From positions 682,001 through 746,000 of the forward strand of contig MQVO02000004.1 of NCBI GenBank assembly GCA_001986395.2: a stretch of 64,000 bases of DNA, written 5' to 3'. A program made the position numbers and the translations under genes. The notes under the pieces were generated by a model. It was not told where the DNA came from. It saw nothing but the letters and a program-made list of their open reading frames with translations, and made no database searches. Source of the DNA: Irpex lacteus. Lineage: Eukaryota; Basidiomycota; Agaricomycetes; Polyporales; Irpicaceae. Shown piece by piece: positions 1 through 12,192 of the stretch (positions within the stretch are counted from its first letter, which is position 1; each line of letters starts with the position of its first letter).

Positions 1-419
1 CTCCCCTGCTTCGCTTCCTCTCGTCGTTGACTGAGTCAATTCTACGTTTCCTCCCTGAGTCTTTAGTCTTGGCCTGTTCATTTCATTTTCTCCTCGGTTC
101 TTTGAGGTGGTTGACTGAGTGTGTTGTAGAATACTGCTTGGTTCGAAGATGTAGATACTAACACGTTGAGCGTACGTTCATCGCGACATTGAATGTCGAA
201 TTCGATCGCAATATTAATGCTTATTATGTTGCCTATCATGTCGCCATTCATTCGACGCAAAAACTTCTGAGGATAGATCAATGCGCATATATAGACTGAA
301 AGGATACGAAACATGGGATACAAGTACATGCAAGAAAAGCTAGCGGGAACGGTCGACGACAATAAACCGGAGAGAAACTAAGGTACAAGAAGCTCATACA
401 TAATAACTAATACTACTAA
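1..419. other. Intergenic; holds copy A of a duplicated tract
   Basis: I see no gene here. The pyrimidine-rich first 110 bases have no supportable coding sequence. Positions 283 to about 400 carry a tract beginning GCGCATATATAGACTGAAAG that recurs with few mismatches at 3447-3605, on the other side of the TAH18 gene. The open frame on the minus strand over this part has no family resemblance and looks fortuitous. Confidence 0.6.
283..402. repeat. Direct repeat copy A, flanking TAH18
   Basis: About 77 bases align with 3447-3523 with only a few substitutions. A second matching block, AAGAAGCTCATACA versus AAGAGAAGCTCATACA, follows after a 40-base insertion in the other copy. Both copies lie downstream of a DUF6534 gene or fragment on the minus strand. 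The repeat is therefore probably the shared 3' flank of two tandem paralogs. Confidence 0.75.
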
Positions 420-655
420 TTATCGCAGCACACCATTATGTACGCTGTAAAGCATAATGTTGTCGACGATAAAGTCTGAGCTGTATATTGAGTTGACTTT
501 TTTGTTTGCATAATCTGGAAAGTCAACTACAACGTACCTCGCAAACCCGGTGCGGTTTCTGTTCAGATAATAAACAAGCGATGCAGTAGTCAAAAAGTCG
601 CCGCACCCAGACAGCACAGGTCCTGTATGAAGCTTAAGGGTGGGAGACTACCGTG
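418..655 (-). pseudogene. Truncated DUF6534-family membrane gene fragment
   Basis: Two exons of the DUF6534 signature remain. The first reads LHTGPVLSGCGDFLTTASL and continues to YYLNRNRTGFAR, followed by a GTACGT donor. After a short intron comes SSDFIVDNIMLYSVHNGVLR and a stop. The matching exons of the intact paralog are near 4490-4700. All exons 5' of the LHTG segment are missing where the TAH18 upstream region begins, and the C-terminal exons are absent too. It is most likely a relic of a tandem duplication. Expression as a short peptide cannot be excluded but looks unlikely. Confidence 0.7.
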
Positions 656-758
656 ACGCTGCTCAATAGTATTTGAAGGATTGCTTATCAGATAACCACA
701 ACTGCACAGCCGCCGTTTTGATCAGGTCCCTCTTTATCCTTCCGCCTCAAACCTCAAG

Positions 759-3278
759 ATGACCTACAACCACCATGTTGATCACGCTCAGCACCACAAC
801 CACCATATCATCCACCACCATGGCGAGGAAGATGAGGAGGAAGAGCCAAGAGAGGTCTCGATTCTATACGCAACAGAGACTGGGAATGCACAAGACGTGG
901 CTGAACGTCTAGCGCGGTTGTGTCGTAGACTGCATTTCGAGGTGCAACTCGCCAGTCTGGACGAGTATGAAGCGGTGAGTACATCTTTAAACCATCTTCT
1001 CCTTCGACATACATCTCATCTTACGAACTGCACAGGACTCTCTATTCTCTGCCCATACTGCCATCTTCGTCGTGTCCACCACAGGTTCCGGGCGCGAACC
1101 TCGTTCAATGACGGCCTTCTGGCAATCCCTACTCCGTGCAGATCTCCCTTCCGACCTATTCGACCATCTCGCTTTCGCTGTATTTGGTCTCGGAGATACA
1201 GCATACGAGAAGTTCTGCTGGGCTGCTAAACTACTTGAGAGACGGCTGCTGAGTCTTGGCGCCACGCAACTTATTGAGCGGGGGGATGCGGATGACCAAC
1301 ACCATCTTGGGTAAGCACTACGACAACATTTAGAGATAATTATCTTATATGGGACGTTGTAGTATTGATGGGGCATTGGACCCATGGATTGAGAAGCTTT
1401 CGAGCGAGCTCTTGGTCGCCTTCCCTCTACCTCCTGGGCTTGAGGTCTTGCCTGACGGCAAACCTCCCCCTCGTGTCTCTGTCACGGAGCTAGTAGATTC
1501 TGTAAAGCTGGATCTCATTAATATGCAGGGGAACCTTCGGGATGAGTATCTCGTTAGCACTGTCACTCGTAATGAACGCATTACAAGCGACGATTGGTAC
1601 CAAGACACTCGACATCTCCAATTTGAATTCGACCGGGACATAGAGTGAGTGATGTGCCACGACATCCTGCTTTTACGAACTTGAACTTGCCTTTATCTTA
1701 GGTACCGCCCGGGAGATATTGCGGTCATTCACCCAATCGTACCGGCCCCTGACGTCGACTCCTTCCTCATAAATATGGGATGGGCAAATATTGCCAACGA
1801 CCCGTTTACCGTCACGCATCTTCTCCCAGAGCAATCACTCCCACCTCGGATGCCACGCACTGTCACACTGCGTCTGCTGTTCAGTAAATTCTTGGATATA
1901 AATGCAGTACCGAGAAAGGGGTTCTTTGCTCTTCTCCGGCATTTCACCACCGACGATATGGAGAGCGAGAAGCTGGACGAGTTCTTGGTTGGAGAGCATG
2001 CTGCTGTGAGTGTTATGTGGTCCCCGTGTAGGATGACAGTCAGAAGCTAATACGCTCTTCGTTTGCGAACGCCGTGGTCACTCGATTCATAGGACGATCT
2101 ATATGATTACTGCACAAGCGTACGCCGAACGATCCGCGAAGTACTGGAAGAGTTCCGAAGTGCAAAGATTCCCAAAGAGTATTTGTTCGACCTGTTTCCT
2201 GCGCTCAGACCCAGAGAGTTCTCGATCGCAAGTTCTATCCGTGTACGTGCCACATAGCAAGCGTGCCCGATCATGCCGTATATCACTCGGTATCTCTGAC
2301 CAGTATCTATTTGTTTAGCGTCATCCACGGCAGATTCAACTATGCGTAGCCATTGTCAACTATAGGACGAAGCTGCGGATACCAAGGCGCGGTGTCGCCA
2401 CGACGTATCTCGCTGCCCTTCAGCCAGGTCAGTCATCGTCATCGCTTTTCCGGGCCCGATCGTCCTTTGTGGGTTTGGCTCAGGAAATCTGACTTTGCAT
2501 GGTTTGTACATAGGAGACAAAGTAGAGATACGGATAAAGAAGGCATTCTTCACCGTCCCCATGAACGCCGACATACCAGTTATATGCGTGGGTCCTGGGA
2601 CGGGAATCGCCCCCGCGAGAGGTATAGTCGAGGAGAGAATTGCTCTCGGCGCAGGAGGTCCGTGAGACTTTGACATGAGATATGTTGAAGGTTAAAAGTG
2701 GAAACTAACGAATGCTGCTGTCCTGCGTGCTCTAGGAAATACCTTGTACCAAGGGTGCCGTTCTGCGACGAAGGACCAGTACTACAAGGAAGAGTTCCTC
2801 GAATTCGCATCTACCGGACCTTCCCAAATTTCCCTTTCCGTTCAGTCTTCGCTATCTTCGGCTCAAGGTACCACAGAGCACGCTCACCCGAGGTCTAGTG
2901 GGACCGTCCAAACTCGTCCGGGTGCAAAACTCATCTACCGAGTGGCATGCTCGCGAGATGGACCTCCAGGCGTGAAGCGCACGTATGTTCAAGACCTCAT
3001 ACGAGAGGACGGGAAGGAGGTGTGGGATGCTATCGGACGGAAGAACGGGTATGTGTACATCTCTGGGTGAGTCGACTGGCCATTTCTGCTCTTCCGTGAT
3101 ATCTAATCGTACATTGCGTCATTATAAATTCAGTTCGTCGAATAAGATGCCCGCTGGTGTGCGTGCTGCTCTTCGAGACATTATCGTACAATGCGGAGGG
3201 AAGACTGAAGAGGAGGCGAAGGAGTTCGTGGGTAGGATGGAGAGGGAGGGGAAGTTGGTTGAGGATTGTTGGGCCTAA
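759..3278 (+). CDS. TAH18: NADPH-dependent diflavin oxidoreductase (Tah18/NDOR1 type)
   Basis: Nine exons: 759-974, 1036-1310, 1363-1644, 1702-2005, 2093-2242, 2319-2427, 2514-2657, 2736-3066, 3134-3278. They sum to 651 residues in one frame. The N-terminal flavodoxin domain starts with YATETGNAQ (37-45). It is followed by an FAD-binding domain with REFSIASS and an NADPH site GPGTGIAPARG. The chain ends in CWA, a C-terminal aromatic residue like that of the cytochrome P450 reductase family. In yeast and humans this enzyme passes NADPH electrons to Dre2/CIAPIN1 for cytosolic Fe-S assembly. Length and domain order fit the family. The first 29 residues are unusual: ten His in the first 21 positions, then a run of acidic residues. 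Confidence 0.95.
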
Positions 3279-3446
3279 GGGAATGCGCGATCTCCATAAC
3301 GAATTCCTGAATGAAGCTCTGACGGGTATGTCCGTTCTCCAGTTATTTGCTTGTTTAGTTGTGACCAGGGAAGAATACATATAATTGACCGATGTCCGTC
3401 TCATAATACAAGCTACAGTCTTGGCTGAGTCTTGGCTACTGAACCC

Positions 3447-3605
3447 GCGCATATATAGACTGAAAGGATACAAAACATGAGATATAAAGACATTCAAGAA
3501 AACGAGCAGGACGGTCGACGACAATGCCTTCCGGCTGTCATTTATAAAAGGTGACAACCAAAACCAGGAGAAATTGGGGCAAGAGAAGCTCATACACACT
3601 TATCG
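3447..3605. repeat. Direct repeat copy B, flanking TAH18
   Basis: This is the partner of the tract at 283-402. It starts with the same GCGCATATATAGACTGAAAG and continues through CGGTCGACGACAAT. An insertion of about 40 bases follows, then AAGAGAAGCTCATACA. It lies some 350 bases beyond the stop of the downstream DUF6534 gene. Confidence 0.75.
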
Positions 3606-3946
3606 CCCGCGCCGCCTGGCATGTGCACGATTTTCTCGGCAGAGATACTCCCAATGCACAAACGGTCTGCGACATCGCCCTTGCCATCGGTAAACATATT
3701 AGGCTCTGTACTGGCCTCTGTACCGTCGATATCGAAAGCAACCGCTTTTGATCCAATATCGGTAACGCAGTGGACGCTCCTCTCGACGCTTATTTGGAGC
3801 TAAAATAAATGAGCCACACCATGCGATATAAGCTCGTATGCATTGAGGGCACTTGACTTGGAACTCAAACTCACAGCCGTTTCTGGGCCTCGCCCCTATG
3901 CGGTGATATAAATAATCAGCTAAACAGATCATCTGCAGGCACTGTC

Positions 3947-5920
3947 TTAGGTCGTTGGTGGACGGATACGCACGCTATGATGACCCCGACGAAGAACCCG
4001 TCCTCCAAAGAGTGGCGGCAGTCGAATAGTGTTGTCCCTCCATGGATCTGAGCCATCGCCCGACCTATCCTTGAGAGACTTCCTGGCGTTCAGGCTAAAT
4101 GTTTGGATGCTGTCAGGCGCACTACTACTTCTGCGGAGAATGCATAGACAACTTACGTTGCCAGCAATGAGTTTGCATACACTGAAGGCGCAGAGGACAA
4201 TCAGCGCAATGGGCCTATATAGTACGAGACTCAAAGAGTGTAACGCACTCTTGGCGATGACAAAGTACAGTGCCAGGAATATCAGGTTTTGTGGCATCGC
4301 CACCCACTGCAGAGATCTGTGAGACATACATATAAGGTTCAACGAGTTATGAATGCTCACGCATATGAATGTCACTACTACTGTTATTCTGTGATAGAGA
4401 ACGGTTAGGGTGTCATGAAGCGATAGTAGTGCTTTTGAAAAAAAAAGTGAGAGAAGACGTACGATGTAATCACGCCGGTCTGAACGCTGTAGAGCATAAT
4501 ATTGTCGATGATAAAGTCCGAGCTATAACAAAAATTGACGGAATAGAAACGTTGGATTGGCACTTCTCAAAACCCCAAGTTACTATTGCGACTTACCTCG
4601 GAAAACCGTTACGGTTTCTGTTCAGATAGTAAATAAGCGACGATGTGATGAGAACGTCGCCACATGCAGACAGCACAAGCCCCGTATGAAGAGACCACTG
4701 CGGATACGAGTATGATATCAGAGAGCCCTGTTCGGAGACTACTAAGGAAACACGATGGCAGCACTTACTGCTGCTACTTGATGAAACTTCTCCCATGTAT
4801 GGAGACGAGACCTATAAATAAGGGTAAGCTATTTGAGACTACACGGTGAAGGTTGAAGCGCGTGTGGCCTACATTTGAGCGGTCACCCCTGGAAGACGAG
4901 CGGAGAATCAAGATTAATTGACATAACCACAGGCAATGGGGAGCTCACCACAGGCGGCCACTATTGTAAAGCAAATTAATCAGAACATTACCACTTGCAC
5001 TCACGATAGTTACTTACAAAGCCTCAGGAATGCAAGTCCCGCCTAAGGCCTAACATTAACAAACTTTCATGACAAGATAGCAGGTACATACGATTGCCCC
5101 AGGAATCCATTTTTTGCGTCCACTCACTATATAAGTAGAAGTCAGGTGAATGCTCCGTGAATCGTGAGAAACGACATTGGACGTACATGTCCATACGCGA
5201 TGTCCGAAAAAGCTAAATCTTTGAGTTGAAAGCCTTCAGATATTCAGAGGCCAGGGACAGTACTACACGTACCACTGAATCGAGAATGTAGTGATACCCT
5301 GTATAGTAGGCGAGAATGACGTCGATCTTTCTGTGTAGTGCCACCATAGAAGCATCACGTACCGTAATACACGCAGTAACCTGTGCCACGAAATCAGCGA
5401 TCAAACGGAGACTAGTATCCACCGTGTGCTCACACAGACTGTCCTGTAATGTCGATAATATATGAGTATAGTGTACGATAAGAAATAATAGTCTTACCAG
5501 TGAATCCCTTTAATTGTGACCGTAGAGTGATATCCTTCAATGAAGTAGTGCCAAAGGGAAGAGCAAATTAAGGCTGAGTGCAGAGCATCGAATGCCCTGG
5601 CACCAAGTTACAGCACATGACGTCGAATAAGGTCTGTATCAGCGACATACCACACTACTAGCACCTAACGTCATCGTAAATTTAGTCGGGCTACAACGAT
5701 GAGTATGATACGAATGTCTCACCAAGATCTTTATCCTCAAACGATCATTGGGGGACGTACGCCAGTAGATGAAACACTGGACGCACACAATCCCCGATAT
5801 ACTGTCATCACATACTTATTTAGATCAACGAACACACGAGTTATGCAGACGTAGTGCTCACCATAGTGCGAGGAGCCCTCCTATGAGGATTGCACCATAG
5901 GTCTGGGCAATTGGGGTCAT
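3947..5920 (-). CDS. DUF6534-type multi-pass membrane protein, paralog 2
   Basis: The gene starts with MTPIAQTYGAILIGGLLAL and a GTGAGC donor. Readable exons follow: SGIVCVQCFIYWRTSPNDR; a 14-nt micro-exon (VLVV plus part of W); AFDALHSALICSSLWHYFIE; 10-nt and 18-nt micro-exons; and CFFGHRVWT. Later come TGLVLSACGDVLITSSL, YYLNRNRNGFPR, the exon beginning DFIIDNIMLYSV, MPQNLIFLALYFVIAK and a C-terminal SLNARKSLKDR tail. The order of hydrophobic segments matches DUF6534 proteins, which are widespread in mushroom genomes and of unknown function. Every joined segment stays open, so the gene looks intact, though middle exon borders are approximate. Confidence 0.75.
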
Positions 5921-6787
5921 TGCTACCAGTGTACAGAAATCGAAGAGCGTGCTTGGACGGCATTATGTAGGGCCCTCTGAACTGTTGGTGGCGGCTAGGT
6001 TTGTTGGATGCCTGGAAATAGAGGACGCCGTTACGCGCGCACGGTCTCTCAAACCAATCCCATTGCTGTCTGGCCGGTCCAGGCTCCTCCCACCAGATGT
6101 AGTATGCACGCCAAGTACAACAAATGCTTGGCTAAACCTTGCAGCACAACGGTGGCGGACCAATACCTGCCTTTCAAGGCAAACCACATCTCGCATGACT
6201 GTACTAGAATTAACCTTCAGCCGCTCATCAGTATTGTGACCATGATTAAATCACTAACTGTCATCCATGCGCCTATTGTGCGAGATAGTACAACCCTAGT
6301 CTGAGTGGAGGAAGCCTCCAGAATCTTTGTCAGAAGGTCTGAATCATAAAAACCCCTTTGAATCTCAAGTACAGTACACGATGTAGTTACTGAGGTAGAA
6401 ACACGGCATAAGCAACACACAACACACCATAGAATATCAGACGGAGCATACGTACATATACATTAGCATAATGATCAAGCATCTCCAAGCCCAAGTCCCC
6501 GATCTGAATGATATCTGGAGGAAGAAACCGGCTGACCACCAAATTCCCGACTGGGCGAATATTCGTCTTTGCCATCTTCAAAGCTCGCTACAGGATCTAC
6601 AGGGTCGATGTCAACTGTCACCGTCGCCGAACCTATGTCTGCAACGCGGTGCACGGTTTTCTCGACATTAATCTGGAGCTGTTCAAGTATAAGAACGTCT
6701 CGTTAGAGAAACGCTCATACAACACAGACAATACTTACAGAGGGCTTGGATAGAGGTTCCTTGGTCGCCTGAATAAAAGCAAGGGCA

Positions 6788-8675
6788 TCAGCTTCGGTGA
6801 ATAAGATGACATGGACGTAAGTAGACCCGTACGGTGTCGGTTAGACGCATAGATTGGTTCGTGGCAAGCGCGCGTAGGCGGGCGCTGTTATCCCGCCAAT
6901 GGCTGTTGGTGTGACAGGACCTATCTTTGATGTGCTTCCTGGCGTTCAGTCTAAGAATTCCATCCAGAGGTATTAGTTGTGCGGCCTTCATACAATACCG
7001 TGAGGGGAAGCCGACTTACGTTGCTAGCAGCGAATTCGCATACACTATATCAAAGTCAAAAACCGACAACTCCGCAGGTGATTCAATTAGGACTCACTTT
7101 TTGTAATTACGAAGTGCAGTGCCAAGAAGATGAAATTGTGGGGCATCGTCAGCCACTGCGATTCGGGAGAGAACACACTGTAAGTTCACATGCGCAGTAA
7201 CTTGGAGAAAGGGACAGTACTTACGCATATGAAGGACGCCACGACCGAGAGCCTGTGAACATGGGTCAGGCGCCGAATGAGCTATGCAAAACATGGTCAC
7301 AGCCGAAGTTAGCTTACGAGGTGAGCATGCCGTTCTCAACAGTGTACACCATGATGGTATCGATGATATAGTCCATCCTATTCCAATATCATTCTCTTGT
7401 TATCTTGAAGGGGAGTACGGTATTGAACGCACCTTTCGAACCCGGTACGGTTCTTCTTCAAATAGTAGACGATAGATATCGCTATCAAGAGGTCGACACA
7501 AGCCGAGATGACAAGGCCCGTGGTAAATGACCACTGCGGGCAGAGATATTTATTTAGCTGAAGGCCACACATTAGATCTGATAAAAGTACTCACCGCGGC
7601 AACCTCGTGAAATCGTGCCCAGGTGTGAAGGCGCGATCTTAAATGAGTTAGTTCATGTCAGTCAACGATCTGCTGAGCCCTCTCGAATATGAAAGCTCAC
7701 AGCTGTATGACCGTGCCTGGAAAGCAAGAGATTGCCGCGGTCAGTTATAGTTATCGCATGGAGGATAGATGATACATACCAAACGCGCTTACTGAGTAAC
7801 GATATCCCGTCATGGGTTAGTCGACTGCATCATTATAGGGCAGGATGAGTGGGCACTTACATGTCCTGAGGAACGACAGTAAAACCTGTGAAGTGGCAGG
7901 GTGAGCCTGAGATTGGCATAGCGATGGCTTGAGAGGCTTACTATCACACTTGTAATCCATATGTTCCGTCTGCTCACTAGAACATGGTCAGCTCCGCTTA
8001 ATGAATGGCTATGAAAAGTAGTAGCATACGTGTCCACACCCGATACGCAAAGAAGCAGTGGATGACAAATGTTATTACACCCTGCCAGATGTGAGCAACA
8101 GCCACGGTACGTTTCATGTTTAGAAACTTACTGTGATAGTTATCGTCACCTGTTTCGAATGTCAGCATCCCGTATATCAGTGAGATAGTTGTGCACGCAC
8201 GCCAACCGACCTGAAGGTACACAGAATTAGGAGGAGTAGTGAGAATCTTCAGGCTACGGACGTACCAGTGAACTCTTGAAAGAGCTGAGATGTTGCCGAG
8301 TCCTGTAACAAGATAATACCAGACGGTGGCGCACACAAAGGCCGAGTGAAGGACGTCAAGGAACCTATGGATGTCTACATTAGCAGGGCCCGCTAGCACT
8401 ATTACGGGTCGCAAGAGCGCACCACACTGCCAGTACCTGTAATACGTCTGGGTCAGCTAACGGCAGAATGGTTGAGGATATCACTTACCAGAACCTTTAC
8501 TCGCGGGCGGTCTTGCGGAAAGGTGCGGAAGTAGAGGAAGGCCTGTGTTGAGACTATTCCCGACAGACTGTGCCGCGGGTTAGGGTGGGGTGAAGACGAG
8601 GGATTATATCACTCACTAGAAGGCAAGCATTCCACCTATGAGCAGTGCTCCGTACGTTTGACTGACCGGAGCCAT
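6788..8675 (-). CDS. DUF6534-type multi-pass membrane protein, paralog 3
   Basis: Exons read from the start: MAPVSQTYGALLIGGMLAFY (8675-8617); LSGIVSTQAFLYFRTFPQDR (8567-8489); a 14-nt micro-exon VLAV (8436-8423); FLDVLHSAFVCATVWYYLVT to VHW (8364-8266). Then come 10-nt and 18-nt micro-exons, GVITFVIHCFFAYRVWT, LSRRNIWITSVI, RLHTWARFHEVAA, TTGLVISACVDLLIAISIVY, YLKKNRTGFER, MDYIIDTIMVYTVENGMLTS, WLTMPHNFIFLALHFVITK, MYANSLLAT and LNARKHIKDR plus a polar tail. This is the full DUF6534 pattern with about seven membrane segments. The 14, 10 and 18 nt micro-exons match those of the neighbour in length and phase, so both derive from one ancestor. No function is known. Confidence 0.8.
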
Positions 8676-10121
8676 CGTGATGACTGTGTGTTGAAGGAGG
8701 GGGTACAGAATAGAGAAGCTGCTACTCACGCATCTTCCCCAGTGGCGACCATTATGAATCCCCCTGGATTTTGACGAACTCCCAAGGCTCGTCAGCGGCA
8801 GCTTCGAAGAAGTCTATCCGCTGCAGGGCATCCGCTCGACCAATGATATGCCTCCGAGGCGTCACCTGGCCCGCCCTTGGTTGCCTGAACAGTTTGCTTC
8901 CGAATGTGTGGAACTCGACACCTATGATCGTGGGGTTCACTGGCGATCGCGCTGCCCTGTTTCGATGACCATGCTGCGTAGCTTTAGACACTAAGCCATA
9001 CTCAATTGAGATCCACGTACTACTGCACATGGGCGGTCACTGGAAATTAACTATAGCTAGCAAAATCCAAGCCATAGTCAGCGATAGAAGTTGAGTGCAC
9101 AGCTGGTTGGACAGGGAGAAGATCCAGCGGGCTTTTTCAGACCCGTCTTGAGTTCTCCAATCGCTTGCAACTGCGCGTCGCCGGAGCTCGCGATCTCTGG
9201 CGTTCTGTGTACGTGATGGAGTGGGAGGCTAAACCTCCTATCGAAAAGACGGAGGCAAAAATGAACTGCACAGGCAGCTGTTGTAGCTGATGATAGAATT
9301 CAAGTCTCCTTGCTATTGATGCATGATGTTCCGATTCATTGACGGTCAGTATTGGTAGCCAGGAGGACGTGGAGGCTTACCAGGGACACGACGTGGTCAT
9401 GGACTAGAACCGCGGCAAGCACAAAGTCACGACATTTCTGAACCAGTACGATGACGATGGCAAATGGGGAATCGAATGAACTCGTAGAAGGGAGAATGAT
9501 TCCTTCTCGCGGGGAATCATCAACTTGACAAGGTACGGAAGGATGTGTATTGTAATGGCAGCTCTCGCAGAGACAATGTTTGGGACGAACTTGAAAAGAC
9601 AAAACCATCTATAGACCCAGGAGTCTGCTTACATAATTGATCCCGCCAAACTCTAAATACGGCAAGCGGCGGGAAACTCGATTTGCTTGCCATCGTTCAC
9701 AACGTTCCTCGCGCTCTGCGCTGCATCTTACTACGTGCTCGTCGACCGACATTGTGTTGACGAATGTGTGTACAGCATAGCCTCAGGATTGAATTGGCCG
9801 AGAAATGATGGCTGTCCAGACGGAGCCAGTACGGAGCCTGGTTTCCCCAGCTGTAAACATATGGTCATGCTCACCTGCCAGCCTCCGGTCTAGGACTCAA
9901 CCTCGCTGGTCTTTGCATCGTCCACGCTGCACACCTTCCACGACGTGCACAGGATAGCCTCGACTGTCTAGGTCATCTGCCCGGTGTGGAGGTGCTGACC
10001 GTATACTTAACTCCGGCGATCGAAGAGGTGCTCAACTAGGCTCAGCCGCAACGGATGTTTTGAACCGTCCCTCACTCCCGATCTTCACTCTTCAACTCGA
10101 ACGACTTGCAGCAAAAGCCGT
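8676..10121. other. Gene-poor interval
   Basis: I found no supportable gene. A minus-strand open frame at 8752-9030 and a plus-strand one at 9687-9893 read continuously. The second is Cys-containing with a hydrophobic start, but begins only at a non-ATG codon. Neither shows a recognisable family. They may be decayed genes. Confidence 0.45.
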
Positions 10122-11597
10122 GTGCCAACCTCTCGATTTTTGCAAGCTCAAGCGTACGCCGTTGCAGTCGTCAGCATGTCGGTGTGCCAGACGACACCGA
10201 CGGCCACTCAGTTCGCCACTGTCACCACGGACAGTGTGTCAACCTCATCGTCAGCAAGTGTAACGACGGTACCCGCTTCGGTCACCACTATCACTACCTC
10301 GTCATGCTCTGCAGTATCTTCAGGAGTTAGCGCAGGGTGCGAAACGACGACGATCGTGAGCACTATTAGTCCAGGTGCGTTTTTCTATACTGTTGAACAA
10401 CTTACGAGACGAAAACCAACATACCCTGTTTGCAGAACAAGTCGTCACTACGCAGGTTCCGGTCGATGTGACAGTCCCTGTAACCCTCACGAGTGCGACT
10501 GCAACACTTTTTGGAACCAGTTGTACGATCACAGGCGGCGGCGGCGGCAGCGTTATTAGCACCCCTCCACCATCGAGTACCAGCTCCTCGACTTCTAGTT
10601 CCATCTCAACCTTGCCTCCCTCAACATCACAAACCGTCATCCAATCTTCCTCTACACTTCCTGGTGGTTCTGTTGTGGTTGTCTCCAGCACTCTTACAAC
10701 GGTCGTCACACCTACCACACTCGTCCCAGTAACGAATAATAACCGTTCTTCCTCAAGTAACGTCGGGGCCATAGTAGGCGGCACCGTGGGCGGAGTAGCA
10801 TTTCTCGCAATCCTTTTCCTTGCTATCTTCTTCTGCATGTGAGTCTTCAACCTCTGATTTAACGAAATATCAACTCATGGCGCACAACTAGCCGAAAACG
10901 CCACAAGGACCGCGATGATGATTTCGACCACGTAGATGGAAAGATCAACCCCTTCCCTATTCGACTCCACAGGAACAACAAGAAGGCTCAAAATATGACG
11001 ATCGACGAACCAGATCCTTTCAACGCGAACGGATCCAGCAACTTCGCTGCGAACCCCGCGCCCGAAGCCAACTTAGCAGGTGTGGGTGCCGGTGCTGCTG
11101 GCATTGGTGCTGCTTCTGCCGTTGGTGCCGCCTCGAATGGACCGCAGAGAACACCATCTGCAACAACAGGCTCCTTCCCCAACCCGTACAGCGCTGCTCC
11201 TTCGTCTGTAGACGAACCCCAGCGTAACGGCCCTCCCGGACCTATGAGCGACGGTAGCGTAGTCAGCGAATCGATCTACAGCCAACAATCGCGCTTTCCT
11301 CAGGCTCTTCACGTGGCGAACCCCTCCGAGTACCCGCCTATAGGAAACGTTCAGCCGTCTCGTCAGCCGCCAAGTATGCCGATGCCCGTGCCGGAGGTGT
11401 CTGACCCGTCGGCCTATGGTAACTCCTCGGATGGCGGTGCGAGCACAGCTCAAGCTGGGACGTCTTTCGCGCCATACGTACATCAGGATGCTGGGCGAGC
11501 AGAACCGGGCCGTAGGACCAAGGCTGCCGAGGCGAGGAGAGATGCTGAAGAGGAGCCTGGACACGTATTCCCTCCTCCACCTGCGTATGAAGAATAG
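10122..11597 (+). CDS. Mucin-like single-pass plasma-membrane protein
   Basis: Three exons (10122-10374, 10436-10838, 10892-11597) encode 453 residues. The N-terminal part is a Ser/Thr/Val-rich ectodomain likely to be heavily O-mannosylated. One membrane helix (about 195-218, GAIVGGTVGGVAFLAILFLA) is followed by a basic stop-transfer sequence RKRHKDRDDDD. The cytosolic tail of about 230 residues is rich in Ala, Pro and Gly and ends in PPPPAYEE. The layout resembles fungal cell-wall stress sensors (Wsc/Mid2-like), but I see no WSC cysteine domain. No strong signal peptide is obvious after the chosen ATG, so an upstream start is possible. Function is unknown. Confidence 0.8.
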
Positions 11598-12192
11598 GTT
11601 CGGACTTCGGATTTTTGACTCGTTTTTGTACCCTTGGACACCTGTATCTCTTCTTCTGAGGATATTTTGTTGTATCTGGACTTCTCGACATATATAGGTC
11701 TTACTCCTTTACCTAATGGGCACAGTTTTACGTGCGCGAATCACGACTAGTCATTGTGTATCATTTTCGATACTCTTCTGTACTCTTGTTATACCTCCTG
11801 CGATACAATACGACACTTCTTTTCGGACAAACATATTGGCTTGGTAACGGCGAAATCGGCGACAACTTCCAGGAAGATTTCACGAAGGATATTGTATCTC
11901 TAGCAGACCTTCGAATTGAGAACGGGCTATAATTATATCCCAAATAAGAAGCTCTATGGTACATACGCAGCCCATTACCCTGAAATAACGCTACATGATT
12001 ACGGAAAACTCGCAGAGTCTGATGGTCGTGGTGACATGAGAAGGGGGTATGTGGGAGTGAGGATGGAGGTGTAGATGTCCGTCGCGATACAAATACAGGG
12101 GTAAAGTCCTTGAAAGCGGCATGAAAGGAGTGTCGTGATGTAATCTTCCGAGACAGGCTTAGAATATGTTCCAAGATAATCGAACGGAATGT
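11598..12192. other. Convergent 3' intergenic region
   Basis: An AT-richer stretch between two convergent genes. It presumably holds both 3' UTRs and polyadenylation signals. I see no coding sequence in it. Confidence 0.6.

Noticed and set aside
8752..9030. Minus-strand 92-residue frame as a gene
   Set aside because: No family resemblance, and an almost equally long frame lies on the opposite strand.
9687..10020. A small Cys-containing secreted or hydrophobin-like gene
   Set aside because: The frame starts only at a non-ATG codon, the cysteine spacing does not match hydrophobins, and no introns or clear start could be found.
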